A DNA stretch of 64,000 nucleotides from Acidimicrobiales bacterium (GCA_022425325.1 JAKMFW010000026.1:23300-87299), one strand, 5' to 3'; counted from the stretch's first letter, positions 1 to 8,954 are shown. The notes: a model not told the origin generated them from the sequence alone. Made by a program: numbers and translations.

Positions 1-731
1 TGGCCGACGCCGGGGAGTGTCACGACCGTGGCGCCCGCAGTGGCCGCAATCAGATCGGCGGCCCGCTTGGGCGGGGTCATCTTGTCCATCGCCCCGAGGA
101 TGTAGGTCACGGGGCAGGAGACGGCAGCAGCCGCGTCAAGCGAGGTGGCGTAGGCATTGCATGCCGCCATGTCGATCCCGAGCGAATCCGTACGGCTCGT
201 GTCGAGCAGGGCACGAGTCCCCCCGATGTTCCACATCCCGGGCGTGGCATGACGGCCGATGTGAGCCGGAGCACCGAAGCTCCAGGACGACATCAGATTC
301 GACGCGTGCGGGACGTCGTTGGCCGCAGCATCGAGGAGTTCGGGGTGAACCGGCATCGCCGCTGCCGTTCCGATGAGGACGAGTGACGCCACCGTCTCGG
401 GGCGCTGTGCTGCAGCCTCGATGCCAATGAAGGTGCCCATCGAGTGGCCGATCACATGGGCGGGGCCCATGTCGAGTGCCACGATCACGTCGGCGAGCCA
501 TGCTCCCATCTCGGGCACCGTCTCGATCGCCGGGCCCTCCGACCCACCGTGACCGGGAAGGTCGATTGCGGCGACCCGATAGCCGTGGTGGGCGAGGTAC
601 CGGGTCTGCAACTGGAAGACGGTGCGGTTCATGCCGGCACCGTGCACGAGCACCACACCGGGCAGGGCCGGGTCGTGCTCGCAGCCGCCGTTGGCGTAGC
701 GGATTTTCTTGGTGTCGAGGGTGATGTCCAT
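1..731 (-). CDS. Alpha/beta hydrolase, 3' end cut by window edge
   Basis: Serine hydrolase of the alpha/beta fold; substrate unknown. 243 residues are visible from an ATG at 731. An oxyanion-hole HGAG motif lies at residues 30-33 and the nucleophile elbow GHSMG at 95-99 (Ser97). The acid is probably the Asp in the ILGAMD strand near residue 220. The frame ends at a Gly-Val-Gly followed by the first two bases of what should be the catalytic His codon, so only a short C-terminus is missing. It starts 15 nt after metY, so the two are probably co-transcribed. The GHSMG elbow and short length argue against the acetyltransferase MetX, which would have been the expected metY partner. Fold assignment is firm; function is open. 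Confidence 0.85.
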   Translation of the reverse strand, partial: MDITLDTKKIRYANGGCEHDPALPGVVLVHGAGMNRTVFQLQTRYLAHHGYRVAAIDLPGHGGSEGPAIETVPEMGAWLADVIVALDMGPAHVIGHSMGTFIGIEAAAQRPETVASLVLIGTAAAMPVHPELLDAAANDVPHASNLMSSWSFGAPAHIGRHATPGMWNIGGTRALLDTSRTDSLGIDMAACNAYATSLDAAAAVSCPVTYILGAMDKMTPPKRAADLIAATAGATVVTLPGVG

Positions 732-746
732 CGCTCGCTTCCGGGC

Positions 747-2039
747 TTATCGCTGGCTGATCTTCAGTGCGGTGCTGAGGTCGTCGATGATGTCGCGTAC
801 GTCCTCGATACCGACCGACACGCGGATCAGATCTTCACCGATCCCGGCGGCCTCGAGATCCTCGGTCGAGAGTTGCTGGTGGGTGGTGCTGGCCGGATGC
901 AGAACGAGTGTCTTGGCGTCGCCGACATTGGCAAGATGACTCGCGAGCTTGACGCTCTCGATGAACGTCTTGCCGGCGGCGCGGCCGCCCTTCACGCCGA
1001 AGCTGAGAATGGCACCCGTGCCGTTCGGGTACAGCTCGGCGGCGAGCGCACGGTCGGGGTGGTCCGATGCGGTCGGGTACTTCACCCAGGCCACGGCATC
1101 GTTCGCCTCGAGCATTTCGGTGACGGCTCGGGCATTCTCGACGTGTCGCGCCATGCGCAACGGAAGTGTCTCGACGCCCTGCAGGAGCTGGAAGGCGTTG
1201 GCCGGGCTCATCGCCGCACCGAAGTCGCGCAGGCCTTCGGCCCGGGCCCGCGTGATGAAGGCGGCGGGACCGAACTCGTCGGCGAAGGAGATGCCGTGGT
1301 ACCCGACATAGGGCTCGGTCATCGTGTCGAAACGGCCCGACGCTTCCCAGTCGAAGCGGCCGCCGTCGACCAATGCGCCACCCAGTGCAACGCCGTGCCC
1401 ACCGAGGAATTTCGTGACGGAGTGCATCACGATGTCGGCCCCGTGCTCGATCGGACGGATGCAGTAGGGCGTCGAGAAGGTCGAGTCGACCATCAGCGGG
1501 AGCCCGTGACGGTGCGCCACCTCGGCGACGGCCGGGATGTCGAGGACCTCGACACCGGGGTTGCCGAGGGTTTCGGCGAACACGAGGCGGGTCTCGTCGG
1601 TGATGGCGTCCGCGAATGCCTGCGGGTCTCGCGGATCGACGAAGGTGGTGGTGATTCCGAGTCGGGGAAGGGTCACATTCAGCATCTGGTGGGTGCCGCC
1701 ATAGATGTTGCGGCTGGCGACGATGTGACCGCCCTGACCCATCAGGGTGACGACCCCGAGAAAGAAGGCCGCCTGACCGCTCGCCGTGCAGACCGCCCCG
1801 ACCCCGCCTTCGAGCGCGGCGAGACGCTCCTCGAGCACGGCGACCGTCGGGTTGGTGAGACGCGAGTAGAGATGCCCGGGCATCTCCAGGTTGAACAGCC
1901 CAGCCGCGTGGTCGGAGTCGTCGAACACATAGGAGGTGGTGAAATACAGGGGCACTGCCCGGGCCCCGGTGGTGGGGTCAGGCTGTTGGCCCGCATGCAG
2001 GCTCAGCGTGTCGAAACGCAGGAAATCGGGTTCGATCAT
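747..2039 (-). CDS. metY: O-acetylhomoserine aminocarboxypropyltransferase (sulfhydrylase)
   Basis: PLP-dependent Cys/Met-metabolism enzyme that replaces the acetyl group of O-acetylhomoserine with sulfide or methanethiol, giving homocysteine or methionine in the cytoplasm. The 430-residue length fits MetY (about 430), not the shorter MetB/MetZ. The sequence opens with the family-typical [10 protein letters not shown]; the Schiff-base lysine is K210 in [10 protein letters not shown], and the PLP-binding Asp lies in MVDSTF near 185. I chose the ATG at 2039 over upstream in-frame starts because the family N-terminus begins there and a TAGGGT hexamer sits 7 nt upstream. The gene is divergent from proV. 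No homoserine acetyltransferase is visible here. Confidence 0.93.
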   Translation of the reverse strand: MIEPDFLRFDTLSLHAGQQPDPTTGARAVPLYFTTSYVFDDSDHAAGLFNLEMPGHLYSRLTNPTVAVLEERLAALEGGVGAVCTASGQAAFFLGVVTLMGQGGHIVASRNIYGGTHQMLNVTLPRLGITTTFVDPRDPQAFADAITDETRLVFAETLGNPGVEVLDIPAVAEVAHRHGLPLMVDSTFSTPYCIRPIEHGADIVMHSVTKFLGGHGVALGGALVDGGRFDWEASGRFDTMTEPYVGYHGISFADEFGPAAFITRARAEGLRDFGAAMSPANAFQLLQGVETLPLRMARHVENARAVTEMLEANDAVAWVKYPTASDHPDRALAAELYPNGTGAILSFGVKGGRAAGKTFIESVKLASHLANVGDAKTLVLHPASTTHQQLSTEDLEAAGIGEDLIRVSVGIEDVRDIIDDLSTALKISQR

Positions 2040-2046
2040 GGCGCCG

Positions 2047-2052
2047 ACCCTA
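2047..2052 (-). promoter_or_regulatory. Candidate -10 element of metY (leaderless)
   Basis: On the minus strand TAGGGT is followed by 7 nt and then the metY ATG. This spacing puts transcription start on or next to the start codon, the leaderless arrangement common in actinobacteria. No convincing -35 box is seen. Confidence 0.45.
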
Positions 2053-2140
2053 TCGGTCGTCACCATCGACGTCCCGACCCGCGGGACGAGTCTTGGCCAT
2101 GAGCCAAGAGTTTCCGTTCGCCCAGCTCGAACACTTGCAA

Positions 2141-2189
2141 TGCACCGCCAACTGAACGAAGGTGGAGGGCCGCTTGAGGGAGCGGTGCA
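2141..2189 (+). promoter_or_regulatory. Inverted repeat upstream of proV
   Basis: TGCACCGC (2141-2148) and GCGGTGCA (2182-2189) form a perfect 8-bp inverted repeat with a 33-nt gap. Each arm adjoins a copy of CACTTGCA (2132-2139 and 2188-2195). It lies in the 194-nt metY/proV divergent region, 44 nt before the proV ATG. It may be an operator or a leader-RNA structure; its function is not shown. Confidence 0.35.
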
Positions 2190-2233
2190 CTTGCACGCCA
2201 CACGGGTCTTTGCCCGACCCAGGGGGAATTCAC

Positions 2234-3454
2234 ATGGTCGAGATGGGCGAAGAGCTCGTCAGGGTCGAAGACGTGTACAAGATCTTCGGACCCCAGCCGC
2301 GTGGCCGAGCCTTCGAGCTCAGCCAGGGCGGCATGGGGAAAGGAGAGGTGCACGCTCGAACCGGGCACGTCATCGGCCTCCGCGACGTCAACTTCAACGT
2401 CAAGCGGGGCGAGATTTTCGTGATCATGGGCCTGTCGGGCTCCGGTAAGTCCACCGCCATCCGCACGGTCAACAAGCTGCTCGACACCACCAACGGCCAG
2501 GTTATGGTCGACGGGGTTGATGTCCAGACCCTCGACGGAACCGACCTGCAGGAATTCCGTCGTGAGATGACCGGCATGGTGTTCCAGCACTTTGCCCTCT
2601 TCCCGCACCGCACGATCATCGACAACGTCGGTTACGGCCTCAAGATCCAGGGGGTCGAGAAGAGCCGGCGCGACGAAGCCTCACTCAAGGCGCTTTCGCT
2701 CGTCGGCCTCGAGGCGTACGCCGGCTACTCACCGAGCCAGCTCTCGGGCGGCATGCAGCAGCGTGTCGGCCTTGCCCGGGCCCTCGCCGCCGATCCGCCC
2801 ATCTTGCTCATGGACGAGGCCTTCTCGGCACTCGATCCACTGATCCGTCGTCAGATGCAGGACGAGATGATGGACATTCAGGCCGAACTCCACAAGACGA
2901 TCCTCTTCATCACCCACGACCTCAACGAGGCGCTGCGCATCGGTGACCGTGTGTGCATCATGAAGGACGGCGAGGTCGTTCAGATCGGCACTCCGGAGGA
3001 GATCCTCACCGAGCCTGCCACCGGCTACGTGGCCGAGTTCGTGCAGGACGTCGATCAGGGCCGCGTCATCCAGGTCCACGAGATCATGGTCGACCCCCAG
3101 CCCACTGCCGCCAGCGCAGGACTCGGTGAGGCACTCACCGCCCTCGGCGACCGGGCCGGTTCGTTCGTGCTCGATGCCGACGGCAAGCCCGCCTCGGTGC
3201 TCACCGCTGGTGACGGCATCCGGGTCTCGGGTTCGGGCGGGTCGCTGAGCGACGCCGTTCGAACCGATTTCCACACCTGCACCCCGGAGATGACACTCAA
3301 CGAGGTGTATTCCGCTGCCGGCAAGGGCTTGCCTATCGCGGTGTGCGATGCCGACGGCAGGCTCGTCGGCAACCTCGACCCCCGCCACATCATGGAGGAA
3401 ATGGGTCGAGTCGAAAGTCTGATTGACAACTTCGAGCGAGAGGTCTTCATGTGA
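2234..3454 (+). CDS. proV: Glycine betaine/proline-type ABC transporter ATPase
   Basis: Cytoplasmic ATPase of an osmolyte importer (ProV/OpuAA type), 406 residues. Walker [10 protein letters not shown] is at 66-74, the Q-loop near 118, the signature LSGGMQQR at 170-177, Walker B ILLMDE at 190-195 and the switch His at 228. A regulatory CBS-domain region follows from about 275 to the end, as in OpuA/ProV where it senses ionic strength. The start ATG at 2234 has a purine-rich RBS (AGGGGGAA) 6 nt upstream; an earlier in-frame start would add a basic, non-homologous stretch. Its stop overlaps the permease start. Together with the next two genes it forms a complete importer for betaine-like quaternary ammonium compounds, fitting the nearby catabolic operons. 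Confidence 0.94.
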   Translation: MVEMGEELVRVEDVYKIFGPQPRGRAFELSQGGMGKGEVHARTGHVIGLRDVNFNVKRGEIFVIMGLSGSGKSTAIRTVNKLLDTTNGQVMVDGVDVQTLDGTDLQEFRREMTGMVFQHFALFPHRTIIDNVGYGLKIQGVEKSRRDEASLKALSLVGLEAYAGYSPSQLSGGMQQRVGLARALAADPPILLMDEAFSALDPLIRRQMQDEMMDIQAELHKTILFITHDLNEALRIGDRVCIMKDGEVVQIGTPEEILTEPATGYVAEFVQDVDQGRVIQVHEIMVDPQPTAASAGLGEALTALGDRAGSFVLDADGKPASVLTAGDGIRVSGSGGSLSDAVRTDFHTCTPEMTLNEVYSAAGKGLPIAVCDADGRLVGNLDPRHIMEEMGRVESLIDNFEREVFM

Positions 3455-5571
3455 TGCGGTTCTTCCAAGAAAACGCCCCAACGGAGAATGCGTCGTTCTG
3501 GACCAAGGACTGGACCGATCAGTACAAGGTCAACTTCGGCGAGTGGGCCGACCAGTCCGTCGACTGGATCGACACCAACCTCGAGTGGCTGCTCAAGATC
3601 ATCAAGTGGCCGTTTGACTTCTTGCTGAGCAACGTCGTCGAGGGCTTCCTCGAGCAGCGTGGTTGGTGGCTCATCGTCTTGTTGATGTTCTTCATCGGCT
3701 GGGCCGTCCGCAGCTTCCGAGTCGGCCTCTTCGCCCTCGTCGCGCTCACCTTCTGCGCCATCCTCGGTCCGGGCTACTGGATCGAGACGGCCCGCACGAT
3801 CGGCTTCATCGCCGTGGCGGTGTTCTTGTGTGTGGTGATCGGTATTCCCGTCGGTATCGCCTGCGGCCGCATCGATCCGGTGTGGTCCGTCGTGAGACCC
3901 GTGCTCGATGCCATGCAGGTGGTCCACTCGTTCGTATACATGCTGCCGTTCATCTTCTTCTTCGGCATCGGTGAAGAGTCGGCGACGATGGTGACGATGG
4001 TGTTCGCGCTGCCACCGCTCATTCGCCTGACGAACCTGGGCATCCGACAAGTACCCGAGGACGTGGTCGAGGCCTCACGGGCCTATGGCGCACCCGAGTA
4101 CCGTGTGCTCACCGACGTCCAGGTCCCGCTGGCCCGTCCCGCGATCATGACCGGCGTCAACCAGACCCTGCTGCTCGCGATCTCGATGCTCGGCATCGCC
4201 GCCATCATGGGTGCGGGTGGCCTCGGCCGTCTCATGTTCCAGGCGCTCTCCGGTCAGGACGTCGCCCGAGGCGCCTCCGCCGGCCTCGCCTTCTTTCTCG
4301 TGGCCGTCAGCCTCGACCGCATCTCCCAGCCCGACGAGGGATCGTCGCAGAGTCTCTTCACCCGTCTTCGCGGCGCATGGGTCCATCGCCGTGACCCCGA
4401 GGCGCTCCTCGATGCCGAAGCCGAGGCGGCGAAGGAAGCCGAAGAGCAGAACTTCGCCGGGCGGCCCGCCCCACTCGCTGCGAGCGAGGGGCGCGGCCTC
4501 AAGGTCGCCATGATCGGAGCTGTGATCGGCATCGCTGGCGTGCTGCTGCCGTGGGCGAACGATGCTGGTTTCGCCACCAGCCACTCGCGCCGCGGCGACG
4601 ACTCACTCGTCGGCGAAACCTTCAATGGCCTGTCGGCCAACGGCGGTTCCTTCTGGGGCTTCTTCGTCCTCGTCGGCTCGCTGTTCGTGCTGCTCGCCGG
4701 CATCTCTCGCATGACCCGTCCCGACCCGGGCCGCTTCATGTCGGCCGACGGTGCCGTCATTGCGGCCTTCGCTGCCTTCGGCGCCTCCCTGGCCTACTTG
4801 ATGGGGTCGGCAGCCGCCACCGCCGTCGACTTCAGCAAAGGCATCGGCCCGTGGGTTGCCCTCTCCGCCTCGGCCATCATGGTCGTCGGCGGACTCATCG
4901 CCCTGCGCGACGCCCCCTACGCACCGCACCGCCCCGTGGCCTCCACACCCGAGTGGCACCGGGTCGTTGGTGGCGTTATCGCGCTGCTGTTGGCCATCGC
5001 CGGTACCTTCTCGGGCTGGTCCTTCGACGAGCGCAACGACTCGGTCCTCAGTGCCGAAGACGAAGCACTCATCGAGGAACTCCGTGCCGTTGCCGACGCC
5101 GACCCGACCCAGGTCAACCGGATCAACATCGAGGTGCAGGCGATCTACAACAGCGCCCGCCAGTCCGAGAAGATCATCAGCGACTCGTGGACCGACATCG
5201 GCGCAGGCATGGGCTGGCCGTCGTTGATCCTCGCGGTCCTCAGCCTCGGCGCTGTGCTCGCGGCCTCCGGCATGATCGGCAGCAGCGAACAGCACCGCAA
5301 GTGGCGCTGGAGCGCGATCTCGATGGGTCTGGGCGCCGCCACCTCGGTGGTCGGTCTCGCCTGGATCGCCTCCGTCACTCGAGCGACCGACCCGAGCTAT
5401 ATCGTCGGTGTCGGCTCGTTCCTGGTGATGATCGCCGGCATCTTCTTCATCTCGTCCGGACGAGCCCTCGTGCGCGAGTTCTTCCGGACCGAGGTGTTCG
5501 ACGACGACCCCATGGTCGACGTCACCGAATCGTCCAGCCAGACCGAGGACGCTGTTCCCGAGCCTGTCTGA
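3454..5571 (+). CDS. proW: ProW-type osmolyte ABC permease with extra C-terminal membrane domain
   Basis: Inner-membrane permease of the betaine importer, 705 residues, about twice the usual size. Residues 1-290 are the ordinary ProW/OpuAB part: an amphipathic N-terminus, several membrane helices, and the EAA loop (VVEASRAYGAPEYRVL) that docks on ProV. After a charged, Glu/Ala-rich linker near 325-345 there are about eight further hydrophobic segments, split by a charged helical stretch of about 60 residues near 520-580. I do not recognise this second domain, and it is not part of the standard family. ATG 3454 overlaps the proV stop (TGATG); a GTG at 3451 is the alternative start. Coupling to proV makes the permease role secure; the extension is unexplained. 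Confidence 0.88.
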   Translation: MRFFQENAPTENASFWTKDWTDQYKVNFGEWADQSVDWIDTNLEWLLKIIKWPFDFLLSNVVEGFLEQRGWWLIVLLMFFIGWAVRSFRVGLFALVALTFCAILGPGYWIETARTIGFIAVAVFLCVVIGIPVGIACGRIDPVWSVVRPVLDAMQVVHSFVYMLPFIFFFGIGEESATMVTMVFALPPLIRLTNLGIRQVPEDVVEASRAYGAPEYRVLTDVQVPLARPAIMTGVNQTLLLAISMLGIAAIMGAGGLGRLMFQALSGQDVARGASAGLAFFLVAVSLDRISQPDEGSSQSLFTRLRGAWVHRRDPEALLDAEAEAAKEAEEQNFAGRPAPLAASEGRGLKVAMIGAVIGIAGVLLPWANDAGFATSHSRRGDDSLVGETFNGLSANGGSFWGFFVLVGSLFVLLAGISRMTRPDPGRFMSADGAVIAAFAAFGASLAYLMGSAAATAVDFSKGIGPWVALSASAIMVVGGLIALRDAPYAPHRPVASTPEWHRVVGGVIALLLAIAGTFSGWSFDERNDSVLSAEDEALIEELRAVADADPTQVNRINIEVQAIYNSARQSEKIISDSWTDIGAGMGWPSLILAVLSLGAVLAASGMIGSSEQHRKWRWSAISMGLGAATSVVGLAWIASVTRATDPSYIVGVGSFLVMIAGIFFISSGRALVREFFRTEVFDDDPMVDVTESSSQTEDAVPEPV

Positions 5572-5579
5572 CGAGCAAT

Positions 5580-5602
5580 ACCAGTCCGCCTGGTGGCTTT
5601 TT
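5580..5602 (+). terminator. Weak hairpin plus T-run between proW and proX
   Basis: ACCAG (5580-5584) pairs with CTGGT (5590-5594) around a 5-nt loop, followed by GGC and five T. This could partly end the proVW transcript or attenuate it, letting the abundant binding protein be controlled separately. Confidence 0.35.
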
Positions 5603-5698
5603 AGCCCCCGCGTCCGGCCAGGACCGTCGAGTGGACTATCCTTGCATCCGCTGTGTGACGCCTGTCGCACAGCAAAACATTCCCGGGAGGGGAAACAC

Positions 5699-6928
5699 AT
5701 GAACAAGAGCATGAAGCTGCTCATCGCCCTGCTTGCGGTGTTCGGTCTCGTCGCTGCCGCGTGCGGCGACGACGACAGCACCACCGACGCCGGTACCGAC
5801 GACGCCGCCGCTGACGACGCTGCCGACGACGCTGCCGACGACGCTGCCGCTGACGACGCTGCCGACGACGCTGCCGACGACGCTGTCGACGACGCCGCCG
5901 ACGACACCTCGATGGACATTTCCTCGATCGGTGCCGGTGTCGACGTGACCATGGGTCGCGCCAACTGGGCCTCGGGCTACGTCCAGGCCGAGATCTACAA
6001 GCAGACCCTCGAGCAGGCCGGTTACACCGTGGCCAGCCCGTCGCTCCTGGAGCTTGACCCGTCGGCCGGCTACCTCGCCATGGCCGAGGGTTCGATGGAC
6101 TTCTGGACCAACAGCTGGTACCCGGGCCACCTTTCGTGGCACGCCGCTGAGCTGACCGACGGTTCGCTCGTCGCCGATCACGTCTCCATCGTCGATGGTC
6201 TCTTCGCCGGCGCTGGCGTTCAGGGCTTCCTGATCACCAAGTCGGTTGTCGAGGAGAACGGCATCACCTCGATGCAGCAGATCAACGACGACCCGGCGAT
6301 CCGCGAACTCTTCGACAGCGACGGCAACGGCAAGGCCAACATCTTCGGCTGCCCCGAGAGCTGGACCTGCGACAACATCATCAGCAACCAGATCACCTAC
6401 TACGGCTGGGACAACATCGAGCAGACCATCGCCGGTTACGACGCGATGTTCGCCCAGGCCACCGACCTTGCCAACGCCGGCGAGCCGATGGCGATCTACA
6501 CCTGGACCCCCTCGGCGTACGTGACCACCCTCATTCCGGGTGACAACGTGATGTGGCTGACCATGAACGCTGACGACATCCTCGACGACTCGAACCCGAA
6601 CGGCGACGAAGGCGGCGAGTTCCACGACCAGCGTCCGGGCTTCGACGGCTTCGGTGCGGACTTCTGCACCCAGCCCTGCCAGCTCGGCTGGAAGCCGGCT
6701 GACATCCAGGTCACTGCAAGCAACGACTTCCTGGCTGCCAACCCCTTCCTCGAGGCACTGTTCCCGCTGATGCGTCCGTCGGTCATCGACATCTCGATCC
6801 TTCAGGTCGAGCAGGCCAACGGCGACGGCTCTGAGGCCGAGGTCGAGTCCATCGCCGCTGGCTGGATTGCCGACAACCAGGACCTCGTGAGCTCGTGGCT
6901 CGAAGAGGCTGCTGCCGCTGTCAGCTGA
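5699..6928 (+). CDS. proX: Glycine betaine/proline-type substrate-binding lipoprotein
   Basis: Extracytoplasmic solute receptor (ProX/OpuAC-like) that hands substrate to ProW; 409 residues. A lipoprotein signal peptide ends in LVAAAC with the lipidated Cys at 22, anchoring the protein to the outer membrane face. Residues about 27-70 are an Ala/Asp-only tether, and the mature binding domain follows with the family's N-terminal lobe (MGRANWASGYVQAEIY) and Trp/Tyr-rich loops expected to form the aromatic cage for a trimethylammonium group. The ATG at 5699 has a strong GGGAGGGG RBS. It follows proW by 127 nt and ends before a clear terminator, so it closes the operon. The ligand (glycine betaine, proline betaine, DMSP or choline) cannot be told from sequence alone. 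Confidence 0.92.
   Translation: MNKSMKLLIALLAVFGLVAAACGDDDSTTDAGTDDAAADDAADDAADDAAADDAADDAADDAVDDAADDTSMDISSIGAGVDVTMGRANWASGYVQAEIYKQTLEQAGYTVASPSLLELDPSAGYLAMAEGSMDFWTNSWYPGHLSWHAAELTDGSLVADHVSIVDGLFAGAGVQGFLITKSVVEENGITSMQQINDDPAIRELFDSDGNGKANIFGCPESWTCDNIISNQITYYGWDNIEQTIAGYDAMFAQATDLANAGEPMAIYTWTPSAYVTTLIPGDNVMWLTMNADDILDDSNPNGDEGGEFHDQRPGFDGFGADFCTQPCQLGWKPADIQVTASNDFLAANPFLEALFPLMRPSVIDISILQVEQANGDGSEAEVESIAAGWIADNQDLVSSWLEEAAAAVS
5798..5906 (+). repeat. Imperfect tandem GAC-GAC-GCT-GCC repeats encoding the proX tether
   Basis: Near-exact 12- to 15-nt units built from GACGACGCTGCC repeat through this stretch and encode an Ala-Ala-Asp-Asp tether of about 36 residues right after the lipoprotein signal. 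Such arrays can change length by slippage in units that keep the frame. Confidence 0.8.
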
Positions 6929-6976
6929 TCCTCGTGATCATCTGACGTCCCGCACGGGACGGTAGAAACTTCCTGA

Positions 6977-7006
6977 GAAGGGGTGGGGCTTCGGCTCCAC
7001 CCCTTC
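6977..7006 (+). terminator. Rho-independent terminator of the proVWX operon
   Basis: A 13-bp stem (one G-U pair) closed by a TTCG tetraloop at 6990-6993 starts 49 nt after the proX stop and is followed by a moderately T-rich GTCGTTCTT. It is the strongest hairpin in the window. It may also serve the converging DUF1737 gene, although that side lacks a T-run. Confidence 0.85.
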
Positions 7007-7098
7007 GTCGTTCTTGGAGTGCTTCGCGAGACCACCCGCCGCCAACGGGGCGCGAGAGCGGAGCCCGTCCACGCCGGTGAAGGAAGGCACCGGTCGGG

Positions 7099-7278
7099 TC
7101 AGGTGTCGGGAAGCACCACGGCCTGGGCGGCGATCACACCGTCGGGGGTATGGGTGATCGATGGCGAGCCGTAGAGGACGTACCCCTCATCGAGCGCCGC
7201 GCTGATGCGCTCGCAGAACGAGCGGTCGTCCGGCCCGGTCAAGAGGCGGTAGCGAAGGCGATCGTCGGCGGTGGTCAT
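7099..7278 (-). CDS. DUF1737 domain protein, 59 aa
   Basis: Small protein matching the DUF1737 pattern: an N-terminal YRLLTGPDD, a central Leu/Tyr-rich GYVLYGSPS and a C-terminal AQAVVLP. No function is known for the family. I chose the ATG at 7278, 16 nt downstream of the metZ stop, because upstream extension would only add sequence that overlaps metZ. It is the last gene of a rhodanese-metZ-DUF1737 operon and faces the proX terminator. Confidence 0.7.
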   Translation of the reverse strand: MTTADDRLRYRLLTGPDDRSFCERISAALDEGYVLYGSPSITHTPDGVIAAQAVVLPDT

Positions 7279-7294
7279 CGCCACAGGGTACGCC

Positions 7295-8473
7295 TCAGAC
7301 ACCGAGCGCCCTGCCGAGATCAGCAAGGAGATCGTCGACATCCTCCAGGCCGATCGACAGCCGGATCATCGACTCGGTGATGCCCATTTCGGTCCGCAGC
7401 TCCGGTGCGACCCGACGGTGCGTCGTGGTGGCCGGGTGGGTTACGAGGCTTTTGGCATCACCGAGGTTGTTCGAGATGTCGAAGATCTCGAGCGCATTCA
7501 CGACCTCGAAAGTCCGCGCCTGGTCGGCCTCAAGTTCGAGACAAACGACCGTGCCACCGGCCTTCATCTGGCGGCGGGCGAGATCATGATCGGGGTGCGA
7601 CTCGAGGAACGGATACCGCACGGCGCGGACCCGAGGGTGCGACTGGAGCTCACGGGCGATGTGCTTGGCCGAGCGGGCCATGGCATCGACGCGGAGGCGG
7701 AGCGTCTCGAGTCCTTTGAGCAGGGTCCACGCATTGAACGGGCTGAGGCTCGGGCCGGTGTGGCGCAGGAAGTCCTGAAGGTGTTCTCGATCGAACTGCT
7801 CGGAGCACAGCACCGCACCGCCGAGCGTGCGCCCCTGACCGTCGATGTGCTTGGTCGCCGAATACACCACGATGTCGGCGCCAAACTCAAGAGGATGCTG
7901 CAGCACGGGCGTGGCGAAGATGTTGTCGACGATCATGAGCGCACCGGCGGCGTGGGCCAGCTCGGCGACGGCGACGAGATCGATGATCTCGAGGCCCGGA
8001 TTGGAGGGCGTCTCGAGAAAGACCGCCTGAGCACCGCCGGTGAGGGCAGCTTCCCACTGGGCGAGATCACGCCCATCGACAAGGACGGTCTCGACGCCAA
8101 AGCGGGGCAGGATGTCGGTGATGATCACCGAGCAACTGCCGAACAGGGCACGGGCGGCCACGACCTTGTCGCCGGCCTTCAGGAACGACGCCATGGCGGC
8201 GAACACTGCTGCCATGCCACTTGCCGTCGCGCGGCAGACGTCGGCACCTTCGATCAGGCGAAGGCGCTCCTCGAACATCGAGACGGTGGGGTTGCCGTAG
8301 CGGCCGTAGATATAGCGGTCGATGTCGCCGGCGAAGGCCGCTTCCGCCTCCTCCGCCGACGAGTACACGAAACCGGAGGTCGCGTAGATGGCCTCGGCCG
8401 TCTCGTCGAAACCGCTTCGCTGAATACCTCCACGGACAAGACGGGTTGCTTCGGACCAGTCGTCGACCGACAT
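7295..8473 (-). CDS. metZ: O-succinylhomoserine sulfhydrylase
   Basis: PLP enzyme forming homocysteine from O-succinylhomoserine and sulfide; 392 residues. The family pattern YGRYGNPTV is at 57-65, the Schiff-base lysine K208 in YSATKHIDGQG, and the PLP-contacting Asp in MIVDN near 183. The IDGQGR stretch after the lysine and the overall length point to MetZ and not MetB or MetY. The ATG at 8473 follows the rhodanese stop by one base. Having both MetY and MetZ so close gives this organism two direct-sulfhydrylation routes with different activated homoserines. A cystathionine-gamma-lyase or synthase activity cannot be excluded from sequence alone. Confidence 0.88.
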   Translation of the reverse strand: MSVDDWSEATRLVRGGIQRSGFDETAEAIYATSGFVYSSAEEAEAAFAGDIDRYIYGRYGNPTVSMFEERLRLIEGADVCRATASGMAAVFAAMASFLKAGDKVVAARALFGSCSVIITDILPRFGVETVLVDGRDLAQWEAALTGGAQAVFLETPSNPGLEIIDLVAVAELAHAAGALMIVDNIFATPVLQHPLEFGADIVVYSATKHIDGQGRTLGGAVLCSEQFDREHLQDFLRHTGPSLSPFNAWTLLKGLETLRLRVDAMARSAKHIARELQSHPRVRAVRYPFLESHPDHDLARRQMKAGGTVVCLELEADQARTFEVVNALEIFDISNNLGDAKSLVTHPATTTHRRVAPELRTEMGITESMIRLSIGLEDVDDLLADLGRALGV

Positions 8474-8474
8474 G

Positions 8475-8864
8475 TCAGCCTTGCGTCCAGGGAAGGCCCG
8501 CATGTTTCCAGCCGGCTGCGCCGGGGCCACCCTCAAAACCGTGCGTCACGTTGTAGGTGGTGCCGAAGCCGGCCGCCTCGGCGACCGTCGCTGCCCCTTG
8601 GGAACGGGCACCGCTGCGGCACAGAAAGAGCAGGGGGGTCTCGGCATCGAGCCCCTCGGTCGCCTCGGCCAGGAAGTTCGGGTTTCGCTCACCGGTGCCG
8701 AACCAGGTCCAGGTCGCGAAGCGCACGCGCTTGCCGATGGCTTCGAGGGTCGGGACACCGATCTGCGCCCACTCTTCGGGCGTGCGGACGTCGATCAGCA
8801 CCGCCGACGGATCGTCGGCGAGAAGCTGGTAGGCGTCGGTAACACTGATCTCGGTGAAGGGCAT
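8475..8864 (-). CDS. Rhodanese-like sulfurtransferase
   Basis: Single rhodanese domain of 129 residues with catalytic Cys in the loop LCRSGARSQGA near residue 96 and the N-terminal family motif LIDVRTPEEW. It would carry sulfane sulfur as a cysteine persulfide. It is the first gene of the metZ operon (one base between its stop and the metZ ATG), so a role in sulfur delivery or sulfide handling for homocysteine synthesis is likely. ATG 8864 is preceded by a good GAGGAG RBS at 8-nt spacing; an upstream in-frame start lacks support. Confidence 0.88.
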   Translation of the reverse strand: MPFTEISVTDAYQLLADDPSAVLIDVRTPEEWAQIGVPTLEAIGKRVRFATWTWFGTGERNPNFLAEATEGLDAETPLLFLCRSGARSQGAATVAEAAGFGTTYNVTHGFEGGPGAAGWKHAGLPWTQG

Positions 8865-8892
8865 AGAGGGCACTCCTCGGGTCGCGGCCCTC

Positions 8893-8898
8893 AATCTA
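8893..8898 (-). promoter_or_regulatory. Candidate -10 for the rhodanese-metZ operon
   Basis: TAGATT on the minus strand lies 28 nt before the rhodanese ATG, leaving room for a short leader with its GAGGAG RBS. No clear -35 is seen. Confidence 0.35.
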
Positions 8899-8954
8899 GA
8901 AGTCCGGTGCGTTTTTCGGCCCGGAAAATGAAGGGCCTCGTCAGATCATCACTG

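Noticed and set aside
1..731. Homoserine O-acetyltransferase MetX beside metY
   Set aside because: The elbow is GHSMG, the protein is too short, and MetX-specific regions are missing.
444..2102. Open plus-strand frame opposite metY and the hydrolase
   Set aside because: Shadow of two well-supported minus-strand genes.
5798..5906. CRISPR or intergenic satellite repeat
   Set aside because: The repeats are in frame inside proX, with no spacers or leader.
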